The notes under the pieces were generated by a model. The model was not told the origin of the DNA and did not search any database. It saw only the letters and a list, made by a program, of their open reading frames with translations. This document shows, in pieces, positions 13,143 to 23,077 of a stretch of DNA of 64,000 nt. The DNA lies in the NCBI GenBank assembly GCA_012976225.1, contig JAAVVG010000034.1, positions 70,216 through 134,215 of the forward strand, read 5' to 3'. This DNA comes from Golubevia sp. BC0850 (Eukaryota > Basidiomycota > Exobasidiomycetes > Golubeviales > Golubeviaceae). How positions within the stretch are numbered: the stretch's first letter is position 1; every line of letters begins with the position of its first letter. Both the position numbers and the translations under genes were made by a program.

Positions 13143-13854
13143 ATGGCGGGTCCAAATCTAGAATTATTCAAATTTGGAATGTGAGTCAACACCAAAGGCG
13201 CAACCTCGATGCAAGACAGCCAGACAGGCGGACAGGCAGCAATTGGGTCGATAGAGCGTCAAGCTTCAAGATGAAGATGGAAGGAGCCAACGTGATCTTC
13301 ACTCAAATCAAATGGGCCTGCGATGAAGCTCATCCTTGATATCTGATCTCCATCTTCTCTTTCTAGGTATTTGTTCTTTCCATTAGCAGTCATGGTTCAC
13401 TACGGAGATCCAGAGTGGTATCACAAAAATGTGTTGCCTGTAAGTGGATTCTCTCTGCATTCTTTCCTCCCTTCTTCTGCTTCTCACCATCATCTCTCCA
13501 TTTCATCTTGCTCTTCAGATTCGAGATCAATTCTGGCCAAAGGAAGAGACCTTATACGTGAGTCTCTCTTGCCTGCCATCTCGATCCTCTCTCTTCTCTC
13601 TGTTTCATCATTCTTCTCCTCTTCTATCCGTATTCCTCTAACAGCGCCCACCTAGGAATTCAACAGACCTAAAAGCTTCACTAGAAGAAATGAGAGCCGC
13701 TCGGTTAGCTAAAAAGGAGGAGAAAACTGGTGCTGTCACTTCTTCCAATCTTAAATCAACTTCCAGATCCTCTACTTCGACGATAGCTACGGATTCAAGT
13801 AGGAGATCAATCCTCAAGACTTTCAGGGATGCTGATAGAGCTAGGTTGGTTTAA
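13143..13854 (+). CDS. PET100: Cytochrome c oxidase assembly factor Pet100
   Basis: Pet100 is an inner-membrane chaperone that holds a subassembly of complex IV subunits (Cox7, Cox8, Cox9 in yeast). Exons 13143-13180, 13367-13439, 13519-13557 and 13645-13854 give 119 residues, the usual size. The N-terminus reads MAGPNLELFKFG, then MYLFFPLAVMVHYGDP, which is the single membrane segment, then WYHKNVLP and IRDQFWPKEETLY. These are the conserved Pet100 blocks. The C-terminus is basic and Ser-rich and looks lineage-specific. The ATG choice is fixed by the conserved LELFKFG block. It diverges from LTN1, with about 200 bp between starts, so the two may share a promoter. Confidence 0.92.
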
Positions 13855-15236
13855 GAGAAAAGGAAGAAATGCTTTGGTTGTGGTGGAAGTTGAGGGGAGC
13901 CAACGTTGAAGGTGGAAACAGATGCAAGTGGGGCTAGATTGATAATGGATGTTCTGGCTGGCTATCTTTTTGAAGGATCTGATTGTTCATTCAGGAATTG
14001 GAGATATTGGTTGGATAGAGGCAATGACCAGTTGATCAGAAAGGACTTCAAGACTCGAAGGATATAACCTTCCTCTAAAGTTCCTCCATCTTTTGAACAG
14101 AACTTCAAATGTCAATCTCTCTTTTCCGCTTCAAATCAAGATTTCTAAAGATCTAACATTTCAAATTCAACCTTTGGAAGGTCCCTAGCCGAAGATCCTC
14201 CAGCTCAATTAAACCTTAATAACTCCTCTTCTTCGAGATGTCTTTCAGCTTTCCAGATCAAGAGCAACCACAATGATTCCAACTTTACCTGTTCTATCGA
14301 TTCTCTCGAATCTTCTTCAAATCACTAATCGCTCCTTCTCTCCAACTTCAACTCTCAAGTCCTTGGTCTTCATCACTGAAAAGAGTGCTTTATCAACTCA
14401 TCATTAACCTCCTCTGCGCCTCTATTCCGTTTCGTTTCTAAATCCAACTGTTCAATTTTTGAATTCTTGAACTGCTCTTCAACTTTCAAATCTCTCTGAA
14501 CTTCTTCAACTCTCATCTCCTCTTCCCCATGTCCGAAGCTGCGACTAGCCCCTTTTCCTCAGCTCTTTGCCTCACCACTCTCGAAAAAAAATTCTTGCAA
14601 TTGTATTTATATATCCATCAAAACAAATTCAGCACCTTGAAAAATCCAAGTTTTGGAACTCTTTGAAGGGTGATCTTCGAACGTTTCGTCGTTGGGGAGC
14701 AGGATCTACGTGTCTTCTAGCTCGGTGCTTGAGATGATGTGATGATAGTACCTACGAAAGTGGTTTCGTAACTTCTGAGAAATTCGTGCCGAAAGATCCG
14801 AAAGCGGTCTTCTCTTTCTCAACTCACTCTCTGTTGATGATGAAATTCTGCGGGCCCGTCGAAGCTCCTCGGCCCCTTTTATCTTTCTCTTTGACTCTTT
14901 TTGCTCGCTTCCTCTTTCATTTGTTTCAACCTCAAATCATCAACGTTATTACTGCTAGAGATTCACAAGTATCCCAAACCCAAAGGGAGGTCTACTGGAA
15001 TCTTCTTGGACCTCCCTGGGGAAGGTGAGGAGAACACAAAGAGAAAACTCAGTTGTCGACATACGCTGATCTTTTTCCCTTCCAAAAAGTTTCTACTCAG
15101 TTCACTTCGAGATCTGGGAGTATTTTCTCGCCAGAGACATCATCAGTTTCCCTCAAGCGTGTAAGACTTTAATGTCTCTTTCAGATGCCGAACACGTTTG
15201 GTCGAAGGTCTCGAAGGACAAGCTTTCTCATTTATA
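13855..15236. other. Gene-poor stretch, nothing recognisable
   Basis: About 1.4 kb without a supportable gene. The open frames are short and antisense-like, without splice-coherent extensions. An A-run followed by TATTTATATAT lies near 14582-14612, which could be promoter-like for the gene starting near 15237 but could equally be AT-rich filler. The last ~100 bases may hold an upstream exon of that gene (acceptor-like ctttctcatttatag just before 15237). Confidence 0.5.
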
Positions 15237-16086
15237 GAAAACTCAGAGCCATTCTCAACAGCGACAGAAAAAGAAACTGAAGTCGAAATGCAAAAAAGAG
15301 AAGGCAAGTGAAGAGGAAGAGAAGAAATATGAAGATAGAGCTTCGGTTCTCGCTCTGCTGAGGGAACAAAATGTGTGTTGGATGTGCGAAAAGGCAAAAG
15401 AGAGAGATGAGCTGATTCGTCACACGATCACCTCTCAAATTGTCTGCACCTTTTGCTACTCGAATTGGGAAGTGGGTCACGAGTCAATTTTGTGGATGAA
15501 GGAGCCTACCGCAAATTTATGGAGTTGGTACAAAGAAGTCGGCAAATCCAAATCTCCAGAGCCATATAAACCATACATTGCAAAAGAACACTACTACTTT
15601 TTCATGGATTTCAGCTTTCTACTTAAGATTTCCGAGAAGTTCTTGAACCGCTCACAGCAATTCGAGAGGATCTGTTCCGTTCCGCACGGCGGAAGGAATA
15701 GGCAGGAACGGATGGAGTCGATTTTGGAGATGTTTGGACTTGAACTAGACTCTCATGCCCGGTGCGCACATGATTGGATCGAGAACCCATACTGCACACG
15801 TAGAGTGGTAGATGTTTTGGTGAGTCGACACTTGTTCGGTAGGTTTGCCTAATTGTTGTTCCTATAGCTCACAAGACTCCATTATCTGAAATTTTTCTAC
15901 AGCAAACGGGAGTCTCGATCCGCCTTCAGCGAAAACTTACATGAGCAGCTCCCGACTTCTGACCTTTCCTTCACGACTCACCCCCTGATTCAAAGCACCC
16001 TTTGCATGCGTGATTGCCCTCTCAAAACCAAATTATTCATCGAGCATCACAATTCCATCTTTCTGGCAGATCACTCTCTCTTCTAG
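15237..16086 (+). CDS. Hypothetical protein with a CxxC...CxxC zinc-binding motif
   Basis: Two exons are supported: about 15237-15819 and 15868-16086, joined in phase at TTG|gtgag...tatag|CTC. The joined frame is open to a TAG at 16084. A Lys/Glu-rich coil (KKKLKSKCKKEKASEEEEKK) leads into CWMCEKAKERDE, about 15 residues, then CTFC, which looks like a treble-clef or zinc ribbon. An aromatic-rich helical region follows, then a Cys/His-containing C-terminus (CAHDWIENPYC). No start codon is visible in frame upstream of CWMC within this exon, so the true 5' end is probably on an upstream exon I could not fix. I do not recognise the family. It sits between PET100 and a DNA glycosylase with no obvious functional link. 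Confidence 0.55.
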
Positions 16087-16210
16087 AAATTTCGTTGTCC
16101 CGCTTGGAACGTCGAACTCCCAAGGAGTCTGATTGATTCTAGATTGAAATAAATTCAGGGAAGTGTAAACCACTGTCTTACCTCTTCAATCTATTGAACG
16201 CACATCCAAG

Positions 16211-17415
16211 CTAGTCTTCAACCTGCCGCCCAGACTCCAGCTGCCCGACTATTCCACCCTTCTCTGGGTCCCAAACCACTCCTTCCTTTGCCCATCGCCA
16301 GACTAGGTATGATCTCAGTTCTTTGTCTTGTGGTAAGACGTTCTTCCACTGCGGTTCTCTATCCTCCTCCGTGCTTGATTCTCCCCTCGACTCTCTGGCC
16401 GTTGCCAATTTCGGAGCTTTAGTCGCCCTGTCTCCTCCTGGCTTGTACTTGTCCGCTATCTTGAAGTCCCTGTCTTTCGCTTCTTCAGAAAGATCGCTAC
16501 AGAGCAGATCGTCCACCTCATCTTCTTCCTGTTTCTGTTTGAACTTCTGGTCTCCAAGCTCGTTTCTGGATATTTGGGGAATCTCGGCTTCAAGAGAGTC
16601 CCATCCTGGTGGAGGGTCGAAATCTAGAGGAGCCTTAGCCTCTGCTGATAGCTCATATCTTCGTGCTTGTTGTAGAACTTCTTGTAAGGCTGGAGCGTTG
16701 GGAGGCTTTCGGAGATTCGTTTGAGAGTTGGGCTGCGAGCAAAAGATCTGATAAGAGTCTATAGCGTAAGGACTGAAGATCCGAGAAAAGATTCTCTGAT
16801 CAGCTAGATTCATTGATTCAATGGACCTCCAAGTTCTATCACTCACCCTATTCCAGGAAGACTTTTCAACACTTTCTCTGAAATTTCTCCGAATCCTTCG
16901 CCACCTCTTTCTCTATTCTCTTTCTCAATCCACCATAATCTTCTCCCCATCTCTTTTAACCTTCTTGATCTTATGTGATGCAGTCCAATAGGAAGGATTG
17001 ATTGAGTCAGATCGGACACGTCAGCGTTTGCGATGGAATGCGTCGTAGGATATTTGAGCAAGATCTTCCAAAAGATAGGGATTGCTAGATTTCCAGCCGA
17101 GACGTTCAGAAGTGAGGTTACTAGTAGGATATGATATGGATTCGGAGAGATTAGCTCTTGAATCAGACCATAGAATGCCTCCGATTTGGGAATGCCATGA
17201 AGAAAAAGTGGAGAAGAATCTTGAGAGTAACGAGTGGATTTGGATTTGGATGAAGTTGGTGAAGAGGAGAAATACGGAGACTTGATGGTTTTCTTACTTG
17301 GAGATATCTTCTTCCTCTTGGGACTTGGAGTCTGAGTTGTGGATGAAGATGAGGATGAGAAATAGGGTGAAGAAGTCGGAGTGGAGTTCTGTTTGCCAAT
17401 TGAATCCTTCGCCAT
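16211..17415 (-). CDS. MBD4-like HhH-GPD DNA glycosylase
   Basis: A helix-hairpin-helix glycosylase related to the catalytic domain of MBD4, which excises T or U from G mismatches left by deamination of 5-methylcytosine or cytosine. Exons 17415-16847 and 16772-16211 give 376 residues. A Ser/Pro/Lys-rich tail leads into NPYHILLVTSLLNVSAGN and AIPIFWKILLKYPT, then the hairpin LKSLPGIG joined by the intron to PYAIDSYQIFC. Near the C-terminus DKELRSYLVWRWAKEG carries the catalytic aspartate. No methyl-CpG-binding domain is present, which is usual for fungal members. The 74-bp intron falls exactly in the hairpin GIG. The family is clear from the hairpin and the D-x3-L-x2-Y-x2-W motif. Confidence 0.85.
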
Positions 17416-17685
17416 CTTCTTGTTCGACGGAGCCTACTTAATGCTGGTGTACTATGTCATCAGTATGTCATCAGTTACGAAGGTATTGAGGTTTATCATG
17501 GAAGAGTTGACGAATCCGTTGTGGGAGAAGGAAGGAAGAAGCCTCGAGACGCTGACGCATCTTCAAGACGATCCAAAGACCGAGTCGCATAAGACGTCCT
17601 TGTTGCAGTCGAGGGTATCAATGTTTTCATAAAATGCCATCAAGTAGATGAACAAAGTGGGGAAACGGGTCAACGAGGTTCAAGT

Positions 17686-20600
17686 TCACAACAACTCTCC
17701 TTCACCATCTTCGCTGCCCCAACTTCCCTCCTCCAGCTCCATAGCTTCCATCTCTTTCTCTAATCGTTCAGCCTCTTCCTTCAACTTGTCCAATCCAGTT
17801 ATCCTCTCCAGCTCTCCTTCCTCGTTGAATACCTTCAGCAGCATCTCGAAGCCCTCTCCGTGGTACGCTTGAAGAATTCTGGCAGAGCAAGCGGTGCATC
17901 TGTCGTATGATTGACCAATGATACTAAGAGAGGAAAAAGTGGAGAGAAATCCCCTGATTTGATGAGGGATGAGACCTAGAACGGTGCTTGGATTTGAAGA
18001 ACCTGGGAGAGAATTGGAAGGGGGCTGATTTGTTCCAGAGGAGGCGGGCGCATTGACACTGTGGAAAAAGAAGAAAAGAGTAGAGGTAAGTTTGGCGAGA
18101 TCTGTGTATTCTACAAGGAGAGATTTCACTTACCCGGACTCGTGCTGGATGACAGACACCATCAATTCCACAGCAGAAGCTCCAGCAATGGCGGCTAATC
18201 CTGGTCGAGTGACGGTGCACATTTGGTCCAATGTTCGGTCGGTCAGAGACTGTGTAAGCGACCAAACAAAAAGACAACAAACAGGTCAGAGAATTCAGGG
18301 GTTCTCAGAATGTCAATCATTTTACTTACGTCTGACGGAGCTACGACGTCGTTACAGAAGTAACATCCCAGCCTTCTCTCGCCAGGAGGTCGTTTGTCGG
18401 CAGAGTGATCTTTGTTTGAGTCTTCAGAATGATCAGCATTCAAATCTTCCAAAGAAGGAGGAGCTCCATGGCGCATGGCGAGGTAGGTGTCAAATCCTAA
18501 GGCGGCGTTCAAGACAAGCTACAGTTTGGGAGATGGAAGAAGCGATGTCAGTGATACGCTCGGATTGGAAGGACTCGACGAAGCATACCGACCTTTCCAA
18601 GTTTAGCCCCGATGAGCGTAGGAAGCCATCGACTCTCTCTACTATCCATCAAGAGATAGACAACGTCGTGTTGAGAAATGAGGTCTTCCAACTTCTTCAC
18701 GTCAGCCTTTACGCTCTCGATCTGAGGGGCGGGGATCGGGTGCCCTGGCATTGGAATCGAGAGCTGATGTCCGGCTGAATTCTAAAGGAGGCGAAACAAA
18801 AGAGAAAAGAATCCGTGAGGATGGAGACGAGGGAATCTCTCTCGCTTGCAACTCCCAAACTCAAACTCACTACTCCGGGCCAAATCTTCTTCAACCCATC
18901 AGCAGCACACTGGGCTTTTGCTTTGCCACCATCCAAACAATCTTCAAATTCGAACAAAGGCTGTCTGACCGGATTACTGAAAGATACCTTGGAGTTGTCC
19001 AAAAAAGTGATGTTTCGAATTCCCCAACTCAATAAACCTCTTGCCACGTAGCAACCTAAAGTTCCCGCTCCCAGCAGCAGACACTTAGTATTTTGGATCT
19101 TCTCCAGCTTGATGTCTGGCATGAGTCTCCATCTCATGAGCTTGAGGTTGAGGTCTACGGCTTGATCAGCTAAACTTCTAGGATCCATCGAACTTCCAAG
19201 ATCCACGAGTTTCGGTCCCAGTTTTCCGGCTGTGTTTCGCTCCCAACCGACTACTGAAGGATCTTTGATGTCAGTTGAAGAAGCAGCTAGAGGGAGAGTT
19301 TCAGATTGACCTGCGTTGAAGAAAAGATGGTAGAAAACTCAGGACTCCGTTATGGATCGAGGGAAAGTATTGCTGACTCCGAACTTACCTTCTAAAATAA
19401 CGTTCTTGGCGTCTTCTCCTTCTTTCTCAGCTCCAAGTTTGACTCGAGCAAGTCTCGTCCTACTCTTTCCCACATTTGATCCTCCCAGCTCGTCTTTCCA
19501 AGCAATCACGTTGATATTCTTGACTTTGAATCTCAAAAGGAGTAGCGTCAGAAGGTTTCGGAGAGGCCATCCTGGGACGTACGGATTGGAAGATGGATCA
19601 ATGAAGCAAACGTATCGCTGTTGGAAAGAACGGGATTGAGAAGTGTCAGACCGGATCACAAGCAGATGAGAGACGTGGAACAAAAGCCGACTCACCTCAG
19701 CTTCTAAAACGTCATGGAAGAAAGTCTCGAAGGACATGATATCCGAGGTAGCGATTACTGAAGAGGTGCTGTCAATTCGAACGAGACAGAAAGCAGCTGA
19801 GTCGGAGGAAGTTTTCCGGTCTGAAAGCTGGGTTCCAAGAGAAGTGAGCTGTAGTACATGAAAGGAGGGTATAAGAGATAATTAGTCATCAATATTGTCG
19901 ATGGAGATTCATCTTGAGATTCCAACCCATCAGTCAACTCACCTTCTCCTTTCCCAGAACAACTTCCGCCTTTCTCCAACTTCGTTCCTCTATGGTCTCT
20001 GCTCCTTCCTCTCCCTGTATATCTATTTCCCAACCAGGTCGAACAACTAGAGACGGTACTGCATTCCAGTACCAGAATTTCCACTTCTTTAGATCTGCGT
20101 AGACCAGCAGCTCGAACTTGTTCAGAGATGGAGTTGGATCTGAGGAGGTCAAGATCTCTTTGAGAAGCGATTGAGCTGAGCTTGCTAGTATGTCTGATTT
20201 GGAAGAGGAGGTAAATGCATTGATTGTGTGATAGAGATGAAGAGTTCCGGAGGAAGGGCAGGGAAGAGAGCTTGGTGGGGCAGAGACAGAGGGGGAGAGG
20301 AGAGGAGATAAGCTCTCTGAGAACGAGTTGGAAGAGTTGACCCCCTTCAAGACCGCAGGAATGCTCTGCAATAGAATTCAGAGTCCTTACTGGGTCCAGA
20401 CATCAAAAAAAGAAGGTAGAAGAGCAGCATGGCTTGCTCCCGACTGTGTTGTTCTCCCAGCCTGGCTCTTTCCTTCCGGTTGCTCTGTTCCACCTCCTCC
20501 CTGTCGATTCCTATCCTCCAAGAACAGGTTCACTCACCTTTGTTTACCTTTGAGACCTTCACCTTCTATTCCAAGCCTGCAACCCATGGAGACTTCTTTG

Positions 20601-20758
20601 CCAGTAGCTCTATCCATGACCCATCGTCCGACATCGTAAGCTGCAGTGACTGGAATCGGTTCTTCGCTCAATCGTAGATCGTCCAATTGAAGAGTTGATA
20701 GTGAATGCCAAAATGAAGGCGATGGGAATAGAGAAAAGGGCGAAAATTGAAGGAGCAT
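17686..20758 (-). CDS. ATG7: Autophagy E1-like enzyme Atg7
   Basis: Atg7 activates the ubiquitin-like proteins Atg8 and Atg12 and passes them to Atg3 and Atg10. Nine exons (20758-20538, 20363-19943, 19848-19696, 19617-19389, 19310-18871, 18781-18593, 18518-18330, 18249-18134, 18058-17686) give 776 residues. The N-terminal domain starts LLQFSPF with PSFWHSL and has [18 protein letters not shown]. The E1 domain shows the ATP-binding [38 protein letters not shown], and [11 protein letters not shown]. The catalytic cysteine is in [20 protein letters not shown]. The C-terminus has YDRCTACS, a zinc-binding Cys pair, then an acidic helix-rich tail ending at 17686. The first intron uses acceptor gcagag|CATTCC, set by phase. 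Length and motifs fit the family well. Confidence 0.95.
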
Positions 20759-20844
20759 TGATAAGTTGTGGTTGGTTTATAAGGAGCTTGTAAGCTCTTT
20801 CTTTCTCCATAGTCACATCACAGCTCGAAATTACCGTAACGATT
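20759..20844. promoter_or_regulatory. 86-bp bidirectional promoter, ATG7 / hypothetical gene
   Basis: Only 86 bases separate the ATG7 start codon (20758, minus strand) from the ATG at 20845 (plus strand). Both 5' UTRs and core promoters must lie here or overlap the partner gene. No TATA box is evident. Confidence 0.55.
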
Positions 20845-22797
20845 ATGGATGATTCGATTCCAAGCACAAGTCAGAATGCTTCAAGATTAGTTCCACCTCC
20901 GTTGCCATCAAACCCAAGACCTATCAAGACCGATCTGAGCAGAACTTCTCATGCTTCTTTCATCAAATCTCAACTTGAACTCACTTTGAGCCACTTAGAG
21001 AACTCAGGTCTGATGTCCCAAAAGAACAAAGATAGAATCATCAAATTGCTAGAGAATCCAAAAGAAGAAGAAGAAGGCTTTGTTAGCTCGATTTGTCGCA
21101 AGTGTGCAGGGAAAGTTGGCAACGATGACGAAGAACAGGAGAATGAAAGCAGAGAAGTCGAATTAGGGAAGAGAAACAAGTGGTTTAGAGAAACTGTGAG
21201 TACAGACAGCTTGATTTGGCCCTGAGAAGGAACTTCATGCAAGTCTTTGCCAAAGTGAGATTAAGAGATGGAGGGGATGTGGAGAAGTGTTAAGTATCCT
21301 CAAATCCCTTGATCTCCTTTTCTTCTTCCATTCTTAACTTTCTTCCGATTTTTCTATTTGATCTTGCCTCCTTGGACTAGCAGCTTTCTGAAAGGTGCGT
21401 ACTCTTGTCGTGCTCCCAGTGTTCCCTTCGAGTTGTTCTTCAGCGTTCCACTCAGCTCAGTCGAGTTGCCCTTCAACGCCTCGTCCCTCGAGTTCTCTCG
21501 GTAGTTTCTCATCTCCCTTCTACTTCCTTCCAGCTCTCTACTCCCAACCTTGGTCGACTCGGCTCTATCAATCGCAGCGGGACCTCTTCTCTCCGACGAT
21601 CAGAAGGATGCCATCACTGAGCTAGTTGAAATGAATCAGAAGAATTTAGCAGCAATGTTGACCGAACCCAAGAACCAAAGTTCAGCTAGTAAACTTGGAG
21701 CAGAAGGACTGATTGGTACCGGAAAAGGCTTCAAGAAAGGTTGGAAAGGAATGGAAGATTTCGGGAAGAAAAGAGGAGTCGAGAGAGACGAAAAGAAGAA
21801 AAGGCAAGCAGAAGAGAAGGAACTAAAGAAAGAGTTGAAGGAAGAAAGAGGACGATTTGAGAGAGAAAGGAAAGAGAAGATCAGTGGAAGTGAAGCAGGT
21901 GGGAATGAGAGATTTGGGACGGGAAGCAATATCGTCACAAGTCCTGCTGAATTTTCTGCCAGCTCTAGGGATGCAATTCTATCGATGGATGGATCTAATT
22001 CAATGCTCAACTTCAAGAAGACCATAGAACCTAGTCGTGATTCTTCTCGAGCTTCACTTTCAGCTAACGCTCTTCAAGGTCCAAATCCAATTTCATCTTC
22101 GATACCGCTCTTTCAATTCCAAGATCAACCCACAGTTGCTTCAATCACTTGCAAATCTCTAGATCGAGACCTCGAGCTCCTCGACCACAGCCAGGAAGCG
22201 CAAATCGGATTCAACAGTCTCGCGACTTCGAGCTTCTCTCCTTGGCCTGGACTTCTCATCACAAACTTAACTCTCGTCTCTAGAGGAGGGGATGTTGAGC
22301 TAAGAAAACAAAATCAATATTCGCAACTCGAAAGCAGGGGCGATTCTCAAGAGGATAGCAAGGCGGATGATCTGATGGAAGAACGTCAAGAAGTCGGTCA
22401 AAGTGAAATAAATGGCCCTAGTCAGACAAACTATGAAGAAGCAAGTCCAGCAGCTGGTGGAAGCTCATTCTCGACTGCCGATGGAAGGTCCAGCTCTAGA
22501 CCTTTACCTCCGCCTCCAAGCAACGCTCTGACTCAAGCGTCGAAATCCTCAACCTTAAATCTGGGCTCGGTTCCTTTGCAACCTGCCACCTCTAGAGTCT
22601 CAGATACCATCCCCTCAAATGACTTCAAAGGCTCTCAAACTCGAACTACCAAGTCTTGGCCTCAATCTCAAGTGGCCAGAGCGGAAGTTCCTTCAGTCAC
22701 TGACACCACTGATTCAAAACAAGCAAGATCTGAGAGCGCTTCCAAATGGGCTGGAAAACTCAAGACTGTTGGGAAAGGGATACATGATATGATCTGA
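20845..22797 (+). CDS. Hypothetical Ser/Pro-rich protein with N-terminal helical domain
   Basis: Exons 20845-21195, 21384-21394 and 21534-22797 give 541 residues; the middle exon is only 11 nt but is needed for phase. The N-terminus has a conserved-looking helical piece (SHASFIKSQLELTLSHLE, then LMSQKNKDRIIKLLE), which faintly recalls the N-terminus of Lsb-type actin-patch proteins. A hydrophobic helix follows (LVDSALSIAAGPLLSDDQKD). A glycine-containing LIGTGKGFKKGWKGMEDFGK block and a long charged coiled coil (EKKKRQAEEKELKKELKEE) come next. The C-terminal half is Ser/Thr-rich with a polyproline SRPLPPPPSN that could bind SH3 or profilin. The very end, KWAGKLKTVGKGIHDMI, is an amphipathic helix. 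I do not recognise the family and cannot assign a function. It diverges from ATG7 from a very short shared promoter. Confidence 0.75.
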
Positions 22798-23077
22798 AGG
22801 AGGTGTGAGTCAGAGTGGAGGGTAAGGATTCAGCATACTCGAAGGCTTCCTTCTTTTCCTGTCTGACAACGTTTCTCTCCTTCGTGAACTCTCCATCTCT
22901 TGATAAATAAGATCATACCTGCAGAGGATCCTTAGGATTATCGAATGTTTTCCTTTGTCAATTCGTTCGTTCTGAGATCAAGGAAACAGCAATGGTAGAA
23001 GACATGATGAGGTATAGATAATACAAGAATGCAAGTGACTGGTGACAGGATCTAACTGGATGTTTCGTTTATTCGAC

